IMG/VR virus record: IMGVR_UViG_3300037963_002119
Span: 1 to 29,766 of that record
DNA length: 29,766 bases
Origin: a virus
Direction: 5' to 3' (one strand)
Made by a program: the position numbers and the translations under genes
The notes under the pieces: model-generated
Told to the model about the DNA's origin: nothing
Databases searched by the model: none
What the model saw: only the letters and a program-made list of their open reading frames with translations
Shown: piece after piece, positions 1 through 6,265 of the stretch
How positions within the stretch are numbered: the stretch's first letter is position 1
Layout: each line of letters begins with the position of its first letter

Positions 1-202
1 CCACAAAATTGAAATTGGCATTGTCGAATTCCCAGCCCTCGTCCCTCCAATCATGGTCGGACGCTTCAGCGGCCATGTCCTCTGCCGTCATCTTTACCCA
101 TGCCAAGCCGGTCGGTGGTCGCGTTTGTGAACGCCACGGCGCTTCCACCTCCACCTCAATTGATTGCGTAAGTACGCGGTACACGGTCGTTTTGTATTTC
201 AT
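1..202 (-). CDS. Hypothetical protein, N-terminal part, runs off the left edge
   Basis: A minus-strand frame opens with ATG at 202 and stays open for 67 codons to the window edge. The protein starts MKYKTTVYRVLTQSIEVEVE and contains an acidic, tryptophan-containing stretch (DHDWRDEGWEFD). It is preceded by a good ribosome binding site (GAGGTGAC, 5 nt before the ATG-proximal bases) and by the first copy of the 18-bp palindrome family. The start style matches all other genes of this arm, which supports it as real. I do not recognise the family; small phage proteins with an IEVEVEA-like strand are common and unassigned. The C-terminus lies outside the window. Confidence 0.6.
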   Translation of the reverse strand, partial: MKYKTTVYRVLTQSIEVEVEAPWRSQTRPPTGLAWVKMTAEDMAAEASDHDWRDEGWEFDNANFNFV

Positions 203-222
203 GTCGTCACCTCAAAAGTTTA

Positions 223-240
223 CAGGTTAATTTTAACTTG
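223..240. repeat. Palindrome family copy 1
   Basis: CAGGTTAATTTTAACTTG. Left arm is perfect, right arm has one change (ACTTG for ACCTG). It lies about 20 bp upstream of the minus-strand gene starting at 202 and next to the stem-loop at 242-270. Confidence 0.75.
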
Positions 241-241
241 T

Positions 242-270
242 AGAGATGAGGGGTCGCCCCCTACATCTCT
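242..270 (-). terminator. Stem-loop at end of VWA gene
   Basis: AGAGATG (242-248) pairs with CATCTCT (264-270), and inside it GGGG (250-253) pairs with CCCC (257-260) around a TCG loop. The stop codon of the VWA gene (261-263) sits inside the structure. There is no long T-run on the minus strand, so a factor-dependent or RNA-stability role is possible. It is followed on the minus strand by palindrome copy 1. Confidence 0.5.
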
Positions 271-1514
271 ACTTTCACAAATTCCCCGAAGGGATCGATG
301 TCGCCACGCCTTGGGTCAACGCCGGTCGATGCCCACAAGACAGGGAAGTGCGTCTCGTCCTGCACTTTCTTGGACAAGCTGGCCTCGCCGTCCGTGAAGT
401 AAATAAAGGCGGCAGGGTCAATGCCCTCTTGCTGGCATAACTTGAACGGCGGCTCGAAACGTGTGCCGCCACCCGACTTGTTCTCGACTTCAATGTCGTT
501 GTAGTCGGTGAACTCGTCGTAGAGATCACCACCAGCGGTGCGCTGAATGTGAGTGTCACAATAAATCACCACAACCCGGTCGGGCTTGATGATGTCTCGC
601 AAACTATCAATCTCATCAGCGAAGCGCTGCGCTTCTTTAGACGAGACGCTGCCGCTGGTGTCGATGGCGAACACCAGATCACCGCCACCCACGCCTTCAG
701 TCGAGGGGAAGTAGTCACCGCCCCCAATGAAGCGACGGTTGGGGCGAGCGAGTGTCGGCTCTTCCCCAAACGCCTTAGACAGAAAGTCAGCGAGAGCTTC
801 CTTCCAGTCCACGGTTGCGGCCTTGGCCGCTTCCAGCACACCGTCGCTGATGTTGATGGTGCCAGAGCCGGTCACCTTCTCGACCTCAGAGGCGACGATA
901 ATATCCCGGCGGATTGCCTCGGTGGCCTCCTCCAAGGCGTCACCAGAGAGACGCTCGCCGTCCTCGTCGGTGGCGTCCCATATCTCCCCGGCGTGAGTGG
1001 GGTTCTCCGGTGCGCCAGATGGCTTGTCGTCGCCTTGCGGTGCAGGGGCTTGATCACCCTCGCCGCCCGACTGCTGGTCGCCCGACTGCTGGTCGTCCTC
1101 GTGATCACCCAGCATCTTGGCAATCTGCTTGGCAGACAGCCCCCGATACTTGGGATCGAACAAAGCCTGACTGGGCAATGGTAAGTTAGCATCCCACACG
1201 ATCAAGTTGATCGCGTAGTCACAAGCTTGGTTCCACAGGTCGGGATTGATGTCGCCCCGAAGAAGATGATGCATGAGGACAACGTGCAGCCCTTCATGTA
1301 GCACCACCGCCTCAAGCTCGGCGTCTGGGGTGCTTTGAACAAAGGCGCGGTTCCAGAACATGGAGGAACCATCTGTCGCCATTGTCTCGGTTGCCGTGGT
1401 CTCGACCAGCGGCAAGCCGAAAACGATGCTGGCATAGCCCGGTGCCTTGCTGCCAAGGCGGGAACGGGCGCGAACCAAGCGCCCATATTCCGGGTCAGTG
1501 ATTGACTTGTACAC
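261..1514 (-). CDS. CobT-like protein: HExxH metallopeptidase-like plus VWA domain
   Basis: The 417-aa protein has two recognisable parts. The N-terminal part carries HEGLH (residues 73-77) followed by VVLMHH, a zincin-type HExxH motif. A hydrophilic, Gln/Gly/Asp-rich linker (about 140-190) leads to a C-terminal von Willebrand A domain with a complete MIDAS: DTSGS (285-289), a threonine in GGGTRF (about 351) and an aspartate in YFTDGE (about 375). This is the architecture of VWA-like metallopeptidases related to cobaltochelatase CobT, which work with MoxR/CobS AAA+ ATPases. Such an ATPase is encoded two genes upstream. The longest frame starts at a GTG at 1523, but that GTG is part of the AGGAGGTGAC ribosome binding site, so I prefer the GTG at 1514, nine bases after it. 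The substrate is unknown. Real cobalt chelation is unlikely, since no CobN is seen. Confidence 0.85.
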   Translation of the reverse strand: MYKSITDPEYGRLVRARSRLGSKAPGYASIVFGLPLVETTATETMATDGSSMFWNRAFVQSTPDAELEAVVLHEGLHVVLMHHLLRGDINPDLWNQACDYAINLIVWDANLPLPSQALFDPKYRGLSAKQIAKMLGDHEDDQQSGDQQSGGEGDQAPAPQGDDKPSGAPENPTHAGEIWDATDEDGERLSGDALEEATEAIRRDIIVASEVEKVTGSGTINISDGVLEAAKAATVDWKEALADFLSKAFGEEPTLARPNRRFIGGGDYFPSTEGVGGGDLVFAIDTSGSVSSKEAQRFADEIDSLRDIIKPDRVVVIYCDTHIQRTAGGDLYDEFTDYNDIEVENKSGGGTRFEPPFKLCQQEGIDPAAFIYFTDGEASLSKKVQDETHFPVLWASTGVDPRRGDIDPFGEFVKVEM

Positions 1515-1526
1515 GGTAGTCACCTC

Positions 1527-2435
1527 CTAGTTAAAGATTGTAGTTAAGTTGTCGGCCAGCTTAGTGGCCTGAGCCGCAACATGCTGCCTGTCGGCAGCGT
1601 CCTCACGCAGTGAGGCAGCAGAGCGGTTGCCCAGCACATTGACGATGTCAGTCAATGCGGCGTCCACCCGTGCGTCACCGTCGATATTTAGCGCCCGTGC
1701 TACCGGCACAAGCTCCCGCACCTTGTCCACGGTGCTGTCCCGGAACGCGGTTGCCCGCTTGTTGTCCGGGTCATAAGTGGCAAGGCTATCCGCAAAGTGG
1801 CGGATGGTGTCGATGATTGCGGTGCGGGTGTGCTCCGCGACCTCGTTGAGCCGCTTGTTAGCGCGGCCTTCTACCTCACTTTTGAGAGCGGCGACGAACT
1901 CCGCACTCGCGGTGACGCGAATGTCGTTCGAGTCAGGGATCATGTCCAACTCTCTGCCCATCTCGTAATGGTTCTCGATGATTGCATCCGCGCTGTCGTA
2001 GTCCGCGTCTTTGAAGAGGTCGGGGTTCTCCTGCCGCGCCTGTTCGATAGCACCGGGCAGTATCTTGGCAAGATCATCTACCGCCTTCTCGAATTTAGAT
2101 TGGAACTCGCCAAGGTTGCGAAGAACCTTTTCGTTCAATGCATTCGGAAGAATGTGTCTTCCGTCGTTATCCCAAGCGGGAAGCCCCCCAGTGATGCGTT
2201 CACCGTCCAAGGCACCGTCAGTATTTCCCCGGAGATAGTTCCGGGCCGCGCCAAGAATTTTTGGGGGCAGCTTCAAGATGACTGGATCGACCAGCCGTTT
2301 GGAAAGGCTCACCCACTTGTCAGTGGTGTTGAAGTTTGCCGCCGCTGTCGCAGTGGCTTCCTTGTCCTTGATGATGCCGCGCCAAGTCTTGCCATACACT
2401 TTGATAAGCACGGCCTTTTCTGAAAGCTTAGTCAT
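1527..2435 (-). CDS. Helical protein between AAA+ ATPase and VWA protein
   Basis: A 302-aa protein, mostly charged and predicted helical, with a short PILKLPPKILGAARNYLRG segment near residue 55 and an alanine-rich C-terminal half. ATG at 2435 follows GAGGTGAG. The gene ends 12 nt before the preferred VWA start, and the VWA ribosome binding site overlaps its TAG stop, so the two are probably translationally coupled. Position and length match the unnamed middle protein often found between phage-encoded MoxR/CobS-like and CobT-like genes; that comparison is from memory. It may be an adaptor linking ATPase and VWA protein, but no motif proves this. Confidence 0.7.
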   Translation of the reverse strand: MTKLSEKAVLIKVYGKTWRGIIKDKEATATAAANFNTTDKWVSLSKRLVDPVILKLPPKILGAARNYLRGNTDGALDGERITGGLPAWDNDGRHILPNALNEKVLRNLGEFQSKFEKAVDDLAKILPGAIEQARQENPDLFKDADYDSADAIIENHYEMGRELDMIPDSNDIRVTASAEFVAALKSEVEGRANKRLNEVAEHTRTAIIDTIRHFADSLATYDPDNKRATAFRDSTVDKVRELVPVARALNIDGDARVDAALTDIVNVLGNRSAASLREDAADRQHVAAQATKLADNLTTIFN

Positions 2436-2456
2436 TTCTCACCTCATAAAGATTGT

Positions 2457-2474
2457 CAGGTTAATTTTAACCTG
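2457..2474. repeat. Palindrome family copy 2
   Basis: CAGGTTAATTTTAACCTG: 8-bp perfect arms around a TT centre. It lies 22 bp upstream of the start of the 302-aa gene (minus strand) and directly after the stem-loop at 2481-2494. Confidence 0.85.
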
Positions 2475-2480
2475 AAGAGA

Positions 2481-2494
2481 GGGGCCGAAGCCCC
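2481..2494 (-). terminator. GC-rich stem-loop after the AAA+ ATPase gene
   Basis: GGGGC (2481-2485), CGAA, GCCCC (2490-2494). Read on the minus strand this is GGGGC-TTCG-GCCCC followed by TCTCTT, a UUCG-tetraloop hairpin with a weak T-rich tail. It lies 4 bp after the ATPase stop, so it may terminate or attenuate transcription into the 302-aa/VWA pair. Confidence 0.55.
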
Positions 2495-2498
2495 CCGG

Positions 2499-3611
2499 TT
2501 AGGAACGAATGTCCGCCCAGCGTAGGGCGAAGTCACGATAGGTTGCCGTCTCGGCAACTAACGGCACCCGCCGCTTGATTGCCTCAACAACGAACACCCC
2601 GATCTCCGGGGACGACCACTCGCCACGTTCCATGAACGTGACGATGTTCGCGAAGTTGTCCGCGTTTGCCCTGCGTATTAGCAGAGATGCCGCCGCGAAC
2701 TGATGCCCCACCTCACACGGTATGAGGCAGGTATCAGGGGATACCAGAGCCTCGTCTATGTTGATGCCCCGTGCGGCGTGGCACAAAGCGAGGAAGGCGC
2801 GAGCGCACTCCTCACCAACGATACCGGAGTAGACTGGCGTCTCCAGCGCAGGAGATGGGGCCAGCTTGACCGCTTGGGACAGCTTGGCAAGCGTCCGTGG
2901 CGTTGCACCTGTTGGCGTGTCCGACTTCACAGTCGGGTCCAACTTGTACAGATACTCAGGCATCTGCTTGACAAATGCAGTCACCAACGGGTCCACCTCG
3001 GCACCCGCTGCCCAGTCCAGCCAGTCCCCAACGTCGGGGGCAAGCGTGAAGTGAACGAGGCGGGAGCCTGTCTGCGTCCCCATACCGTGCGAGTTGGCGC
3101 GGTCAGACTGGCGATTGCCAGCCAGCACCACCACCACCAATCCCCGCTTGCAGTCGGGGTCAGCTTTAGGGTGACCGGGCAGGACATAGTCGCCAATGCG
3201 GCCCTCGTCGAGCAACCGCTGCACGGCAGTCTGTTTCTCCCGCGCACCTTGCGGGAACTCGTCCAAGAACAGGACGCCGTACACCGGCTCGTCGGAGCCT
3301 ACACCCGGCCAGATGTCCGGGAGAGCGCGGCGCTGCACGCCATCCACAACTACGGGGAGACCCGCGAAGTCGAGGATGTCATAGTCGTTGATGCGCCGTT
3401 CAAAAAGAATTGGCCTGTCATATTTATCCCGATCAGGCCCCACACCAGCAGGGACGTTGCGATGGTTGGCGGCGGCGGCGAATATCTTGTCGATACCGCT
3501 TTGGATTATCTGAGACTTGCCCACACCGGGCGCACCCCAGATCATTGCGGGAGAATAGGGAACGGTGAGGCAAAGCGCCTCGACCAACTGCGAAGGTTTG
3601 ATGTAAGTCAT
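2499..3611 (-). CDS. MoxR/CobS-like AAA+ ATPase
   Basis: A 370-aa AAA+ protein. Walker A is GAPGVGKS (residues 26-33), Walker B is GVLFLDEF (about 112-119), sensor 1 lies in VVVLAGNRQ (about 160-168), and an arginine in SRLVHF (about 184) is a candidate finger. The LAGNRQSD and SRLVHFTL segments resemble MoxR/CobS-type ATPases, which remodel or insert metal into partner complexes together with VWA proteins. A VWA/HExxH protein is encoded two genes downstream. ATG at 3611 overlaps the stop of the preceding 166-aa gene (TAATG), and its ribosome binding site (GAGGTGAC) lies in that gene's last codons. It is probably cytoplasmic and hexameric. Confidence 0.88.
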   Translation of the reverse strand: MTYIKPSQLVEALCLTVPYSPAMIWGAPGVGKSQIIQSGIDKIFAAAANHRNVPAGVGPDRDKYDRPILFERRINDYDILDFAGLPVVVDGVQRRALPDIWPGVGSDEPVYGVLFLDEFPQGAREKQTAVQRLLDEGRIGDYVLPGHPKADPDCKRGLVVVVLAGNRQSDRANSHGMGTQTGSRLVHFTLAPDVGDWLDWAAGAEVDPLVTAFVKQMPEYLYKLDPTVKSDTPTGATPRTLAKLSQAVKLAPSPALETPVYSGIVGEECARAFLALCHAARGINIDEALVSPDTCLIPCEVGHQFAAASLLIRRANADNFANIVTFMERGEWSSPEIGVFVVEAIKRRVPLVAETATYRDFALRWADIRS

Positions 3612-4111
3612 TAGTCAGTCACCTCATAGCTTGGGTTGATTGCGCCGATAGAACGCTTGTAAGCGTCCAACCAGCATATGTCTGCGGTGTACACAGGAAC
3701 GGCAGAATTGTCTGCCTTAACGAAGCTCCGATGTTTGTAGGGGTTATATTTAACCCCAACATAATTTGATGGGTTTGACAGAAACTCTGCCCGCTCGTCG
3801 CTCATGTCCCAGAAGCGTGGATTTAATGCGAAATTACGACCTACTGGAAACGGTCGCACCACACCAACGATCCCGGCGTGAACGTTCTTCCGTTTCTCAC
3901 GTAGGACGCGGCGGCGTCCTGCTTCGCTGACTTTGAAGATACAGTTTTCCATGTATACCATATCTGCATGAGCGACCACCCGGCCCTTGCTGGGGCCTTC
4001 GAGCGCCTTAACGCTGAAGCATTTCTTGTGCAGGTTGAAATAAACGAAGCACTTCAATCCAAGTGCGTCTCTTAGATCGTCTAAAAAAAACTGCATTCCA
4101 TTTTTAGTCAT
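3611..4111 (-). CDS. Hypothetical 166-aa protein, first gene of the ATPase operon
   Basis: Starts MTKNGMQFFLDDLRDALG. A GTG six bases further upstream belongs to the GAGGTGAC ribosome binding site, so the ATG at 4111 is preferred. The middle holds a basic segment (GRRRVLREKRKNVHAG, near residue 75) and the C-terminal part is aromatic-rich. No catalytic motif is visible. The stop overlaps the ATPase ATG by one base, so it is probably co-translated with the ATPase. I recall similar VHAGIVG-containing phage proteins without a function. A palindrome copy lies just upstream. Confidence 0.7.
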   Translation of the reverse strand: MTKNGMQFFLDDLRDALGLKCFVYFNLHKKCFSVKALEGPSKGRVVAHADMVYMENCIFKVSEAGRRRVLREKRKNVHAGIVGVVRPFPVGRNFALNPRFWDMSDERAEFLSNPSNYVGVKYNPYKHRSFVKADNSAVPVYTADICWLDAYKRSIGAINPSYEVTD

Positions 4112-4121
4112 AGTCACCTCT

Positions 4122-4139
4122 CAGGTTAAGATTAACTCA
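4122..4139. repeat. Palindrome family copy 3
   Basis: CAGGTTAAGATTAACTCA. Left arm intact; right arm diverges after TTAAC. It lies upstream of the 166-aa gene and beside the stem-loop at 4150-4172. Confidence 0.7.
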
Positions 4140-4149
4140 AGCCTCACTT

Positions 4150-4172
4150 GGTGGCACCGCGTGGATGCCACC
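4150..4172 (-). terminator. Stem-loop after the two-helix membrane protein gene
   Basis: GGTGGCA (4150-4156) pairs with TGCCACC (4166-4172) over a 9-nt loop. It lies 9 bp past the stop of the 58-aa gene in the minus direction. The stem resembles the one at 5887-5909 (GGTGCCA...TGGCACC, also a 9-nt loop). There is no T-run. Confidence 0.45.
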
Positions 4173-4181
4173 CTTGAAACC

Positions 4182-4358
4182 TCAGTCGTCGCAGAGAACG
4201 ACCATCGACCCAAGCCCAATCAGTGGGGCGAAGAAGCCGATGGTCATGAGAACGTGGCCCTGCTGGGCCGCTTGCTCAGGCGCGTATGCCACAATGAAGG
4301 GCAGGGAACACACCAACACGGTGCAAAGCACCAGCGTGAGAAAAGCGAAGAACCTCAT
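4182..4358 (-). CDS. 58-aa small membrane protein with two hydrophobic helices
   Basis: A short gene with a strong GAGGTGAC ribosome binding site. Its ATG (4358) overlaps the stop of the preceding 43-aa gene (ATGA). Residues 3-25 (FFAFLTLVLCTVLVCSLPFI) and about 37-55 (LMTIGFFAPLIGLGSMVVL) are two clear transmembrane-length hydrophobic stretches separated by a short polar turn (YAPEQAAQQGH). The protein ends in CDD. The layout suits a hairpin inner-membrane protein. A class II-like holin or a superinfection-exclusion protein are possible roles, but nothing proves either, and no lysis enzyme is seen nearby. Confidence 0.65.
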   Translation of the reverse strand: MRFFAFLTLVLCTVLVCSLPFIVAYAPEQAAQQGHVLMTIGFFAPLIGLGSMVVLCDD

Positions 4359-4486
4359 GTCGTCACCTCATCTTTCTGTTGCAACTGCTGGCGCTCGCGT
4401 TGCAATTGCTGCACGGCGCGAAGCGCTCGCAACAAGTCCGGTTGATCCGCAAGAACTTCTTCGATGGAAATTTCATATTCCTTCAT
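4355..4486 (-). CDS. 43-aa Gln/Arg-rich helical protein
   Basis: A longer frame exists upstream, but the ATG at 4486 overlaps the stop of the preceding 108-aa gene (ATGA), giving a compact protein starting MKEYEISIEEVLADQPDLLR and ending in a Gln-rich amphipathic helix (RAVQQLQRERQQLQQK). It is probably a coiled coil. The last codons provide the ribosome binding site of the next gene. Function unknown. The consistent overlap pattern on both sides is the main support. Confidence 0.55.
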   Translation of the reverse strand: MKEYEISIEEVLADQPDLLRALRAVQQLQRERQQLQQKDEVTT

Positions 4487-4809
4487 GATTCGACTCCCAT
4501 GTCGTAAAGTTTCTGTTCGATGCGAGCGCGAAGTTCCGCACCTGCGATAAGCACTGCGATACTGTTGTAGGTATCGCCTTTGCTGGGGCCGCCGCACTCT
4601 TCAAGAAATGCTTCGCCATTCTCGACGTTGCAATTCTGACAAATGCTATGTGCGTGATGGTAATAGATCACGTACTCGCAATCGTTCGCGTGCTCACGCG
4701 CCATGTCGTAGGCTTCGCCGCCGTGTCTTTTGATTTCGTCAACGATATCGCGAGCCGCTGCGGCGGCGTACTGGTCAAGGTCATAATCGCTCTTGATCGT
4801 GTCGCTCAT
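4483..4809 (-). CDS. Hypothetical 108-aa protein with Cys/His cluster
   Basis: ATG at 4809 follows GAGGTGAG. The central segment (HANDCEYVIYYHHAHSICQNC) holds several cysteines and histidines, with a further Cys at EECGG. The C-terminus is helical (AVLIAGAELRARIEQ). I recall similar phage and alphaproteobacterial plasmid proteins with an EYVIYYHHAH-like motif and no known role. A zinc site is conceivable but the residues do not match a standard knuckle. It heads a short overlapping operon (108 aa, 43 aa, 58 aa) downstream of palindrome copy 4. Confidence 0.7.
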   Translation of the reverse strand: MSDTIKSDYDLDQYAAAAARDIVDEIKRHGGEAYDMAREHANDCEYVIYYHHAHSICQNCNVENGEAFLEECGGPSKGDTYNSIAVLIAGAELRARIEQKLYDMGVES

Positions 4810-4821
4810 GTCTCACCTCTT

Positions 4822-4839
4822 CAGGTTAAAATTAACCCG
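4822..4839. repeat. Palindrome family copy 4
   Basis: CAGGTTAAAATTAACCCG. It lies 13 bp upstream of the 108-aa gene (minus strand). Its outer end is shared with the stem-loop at 4836-4854. Confidence 0.8.
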
Positions 4840-4854
4840 TCAATAATTGACGGG
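4836..4854 (-). terminator. Near-perfect inverted repeat overlapping palindrome copy 4
   Basis: CCCGTCAAT-A-ATTGACGGG: 9-bp arms with a one-base centre (as RNA, a 6-bp stem with a 7-nt loop). Followed on the minus strand by the AT-rich palindrome. Could be a terminator for the upstream genes or a second operator. Confidence 0.45.
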
Positions 4855-4902
4855 CAAACGCACCAGTCTAATGCGCTTGCTGGTCAACTACTATCACGGC
4901 TC

Positions 4903-4924
4903 AGGGCGAGCCGAAGCCCGCCCT
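4903..4924 (-). terminator. Stem-loop after the 72-aa gene
   Basis: AGGGCG-A-GC-CGAA-GC-C-CGCCCT: an 8-bp stem with one A/C mismatch and a tetraloop (UUCG on the minus strand). It lies 7 bp past the stop of the 72-aa gene. No T-run follows. Confidence 0.5.
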
Positions 4925-4931
4925 TGCTGCG

Positions 4932-5150
4932 TTATTTCATTGCGTGGACAATCTCGATCCACGCAGACTGCGCCCGCTTGGCAATTACGATTGCCAGAGA
5001 CCGCCGAAACGGCATCCCGTGCTCTGCCATCGTCTCAATGGCATGGGGTAGTATCTCCCGGACAGACGACCGGGAGTGCAACGATCCAATCTCGAATTCT
5101 TGGATCAAATCGTCAGCGGCGGCGTTCACCGCCTTCTCAGATACGAACAT
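4932..5150 (-). CDS. Hypothetical 72-aa helical protein
   Basis: Starts MFVSEKAVNAAADDLIQEFE and is almost wholly predicted helical, with a mid-protein REILPHAIETMAEHG segment. The ribosome binding site GGGAGG is 7 nt upstream. The start codon overlaps the stop of the 54-aa gene (TGATG). A TAA stop is followed by a stem-loop. No family recognised. Confidence 0.62.
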   Translation of the reverse strand: MFVSEKAVNAAADDLIQEFEIGSLHSRSSVREILPHAIETMAEHGMPFRRSLAIVIAKRAQSAWIEIVHAMK

Positions 5151-5314
5151 CAGATTCCTCCCTTGTGTTTGGGGTGGCGGCGGAAAGACCCGCGTCCCTT
5201 GCGGGGCGCGACTTTCTTTTGCTGGAACTGCCCGCCCTGTAGCGCTGAGGCTACAGGCGAGCGATGCTTAAGCGCATTGAACCGGCGCTCTTCGGCTTTG
5301 CTAACGAACTTCAT
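5150..5314 (-). CDS. 54-aa Arg/Lys-rich basic protein
   Basis: A short gene filling the gap between two others. Its ATG at 5314 overlaps the stop of the cysteine-peptidase-like gene (ATGA), and its TGA overlaps the next ATG. Protein begins MKFVSKAEERRFNALKHRSP; the C-terminal third (RKGRGSFRRHPKHKGG) is strongly basic, consistent with nucleic-acid binding. Perfect packing on both sides and a GGAAGGTGAC site upstream support it. Function unknown. Confidence 0.6.
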   Translation of the reverse strand: MKFVSKAEERRFNALKHRSPVASALQGGQFQQKKVAPRKGRGSFRRHPKHKGGI

Positions 5315-5847
5315 GACAATGTCACCTTCCCGTTTTTGATTACGAGTTGAACCTTGCCGCTCCTCTTGGGCGCGGCCTTGCGAGCCTTGCGGTCCACTGT
5401 GACCACAAGGAATATTTTCTTGCGGCGTCCCCAGTATTCCGCCGGGGTATCGCCCTCTGGCTTAGTGCTTTGATCGAAGACCAGCCCATCGACGTAGGCC
5501 TGTGCGTGGCCCCCGGTGATGAGCATGTAAGCGCCGCCCTTTGGAAGGTCGCGCACTGCATTCCTGAGAGTGCAGCGCTTGACCCGCTCGTTGAGGTCGG
5601 CGTCGATGCGAGGGTTGAGACCGGCATGGTCGAGCGCCTTGAATAGGTCGCCGCTCTCCGGTCTCAACCATGTGCTGCCGAAGCGCGGGTTCTTCGTCCC
5701 GCCCTTCCACTTGGGGCCGTACCCGCACAGCTTGCGGATGTTGTCCATTGACTTGTGCAAGCTGATGCCAGCGAGCACCGCAACGGCGGTCGGGCCGCAT
5801 ATCGGGGCGCCGCTGTCCACGCCCTGTGGTTGCTTATATTCAGTCAT
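5311..5847 (-). CDS. Possible papain/C39-like cysteine peptidase fold protein
   Basis: A 178-aa protein. GAPICGPTAVAVLAG places Cys17 at the start of a helix, as in papain-like/C39 peptidases (C-G-P-T-A pattern). GGHAQAYVDGLVFDQ gives His114 with Asp120 or Asp125 as the third residue, the order Cys-His-Asp of that fold. A basic tail (about 150-178) follows. In C39 and NlpC-like proteins this triad cleaves peptides or amide bonds. The catalytic role here is inferred from residue order only, and the protein could be an inactive homologue. ATG at 5847 follows GAGGTGAC. The gene starts a tight operon with the 54-aa and 72-aa genes. Confidence 0.6.
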   Translation of the reverse strand: MTEYKQPQGVDSGAPICGPTAVAVLAGISLHKSMDNIRKLCGYGPKWKGGTKNPRFGSTWLRPESGDLFKALDHAGLNPRIDADLNERVKRCTLRNAVRDLPKGGAYMLITGGHAQAYVDGLVFDQSTKPEGDTPAEYWGRRKKIFLVVTVDRKARKAAPKRSGKVQLVIKNGKVTLS

Positions 5848-5859
5848 GAGTCACCTCGT

Positions 5860-5877
5860 TAGGTTAATTTTAACTTG
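5860..5877. repeat. Palindrome family copy 5
   Basis: TAGGTTAATTTTAACTTG. It lies 12 bp upstream of the cysteine-peptidase-like gene (minus strand), beside the stem-loop at 5887-5909. Confidence 0.75.
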
Positions 5878-5886
5878 ATCCTACGC

Positions 5887-5909
5887 GGTGCCACCGCTCA
5901 GATGGCACC
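5887..5909 (-). terminator. Stem-loop after the 88-aa gene
   Basis: GGTGCCA (5887-5893) pairs with TGGCACC (5903-5909) over a 9-nt loop, 8 bp past the stop of the 88-aa gene. Stem length and loop length match the hairpin at 4150-4172. Confidence 0.45.
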
Positions 5910-5917
5910 TGACAGGG

Positions 5918-6184
5918 TCAAGGGTTGAAAGGTTCAAAGCCAAAGGGCGCGACCACCCAATACTGGGAGCCGCTGTCTGTTGCCGTTGAGATCACGTCCC
6001 CCACGCTGACGCTGCGGAGGAATTTAGCGGTTGGGCTTTTGTGTACCTTGCCGAGATTGCCAGCCTCGAATACCTCGTTGAGGTTGTCGGCGCGAACCCA
6101 TCCCGCGCTGCGGTATTCGTTCCACTCGATATCTTTCGAGGAAAAGGTGGGATTTGGTGACTGCCAGATGCGGTAGATTGCCAT
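5918..6184 (-). CDS. Hypothetical 88-aa phage/plasmid protein
   Basis: Starts MAIYRIWQSPNPTFSSKDIE with AAGGA 8 nt upstream. Later segments EYRSAGWVRADNLNEVFEAG and RSVSVGDVISTATD look like a compact alpha/beta fold. I recall related small proteins in phages and plasmids of marine bacteria, all without an assigned function. Two stem-loops (6214-6250) separate it from the upstream gene. Confidence 0.68.
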   Translation of the reverse strand: MAIYRIWQSPNPTFSSKDIEWNEYRSAGWVRADNLNEVFEAGNLGKVHKSPTAKFLRSVSVGDVISTATDSGSQYWVVAPFGFEPFNP

Positions 6185-6213
6185 GCTCTTGTTCCTTGTT
6201 TTGGTTTCCCTAG

Positions 6214-6250
6214 ACCGCCTCTCGGCGGTTTCGCCCGGTTACCAGCCGGG
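6214..6250. terminator. Two adjacent stem-loops between minus-strand genes
   Basis: ACCGCC-TCTC-GGCGGT (6214-6229) and CCCGG-TTACCAG-CCGGG (6234-6250). They lie between the stop of the 215-aa gene and the start of the 88-aa gene. The first could form on either strand. No palindrome-family copy is present at this junction, unlike most others of this arm. Confidence 0.45.
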
Positions 6251-6265
6251 TCTCGTCAGTAGGGA

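Noticed and set aside
549-1184. Plus-strand frame opposite the VWA gene
   Set aside because: Shadow of the VWA/HExxH coding sequence, low-complexity translation.
1797-2423. Plus-strand frame of about 208 codons opposite the 302-aa gene
   Set aside because: Antisense shadow of a GC-rich gene; no plus-strand ribosome binding site or neighbouring plus-strand gene.
2703-3614. Long plus-strand frame opposite the ATPase gene
   Set aside because: It mirrors a gene with complete AAA+ motifs; its own translation has no recognisable domain and no ribosome binding site.
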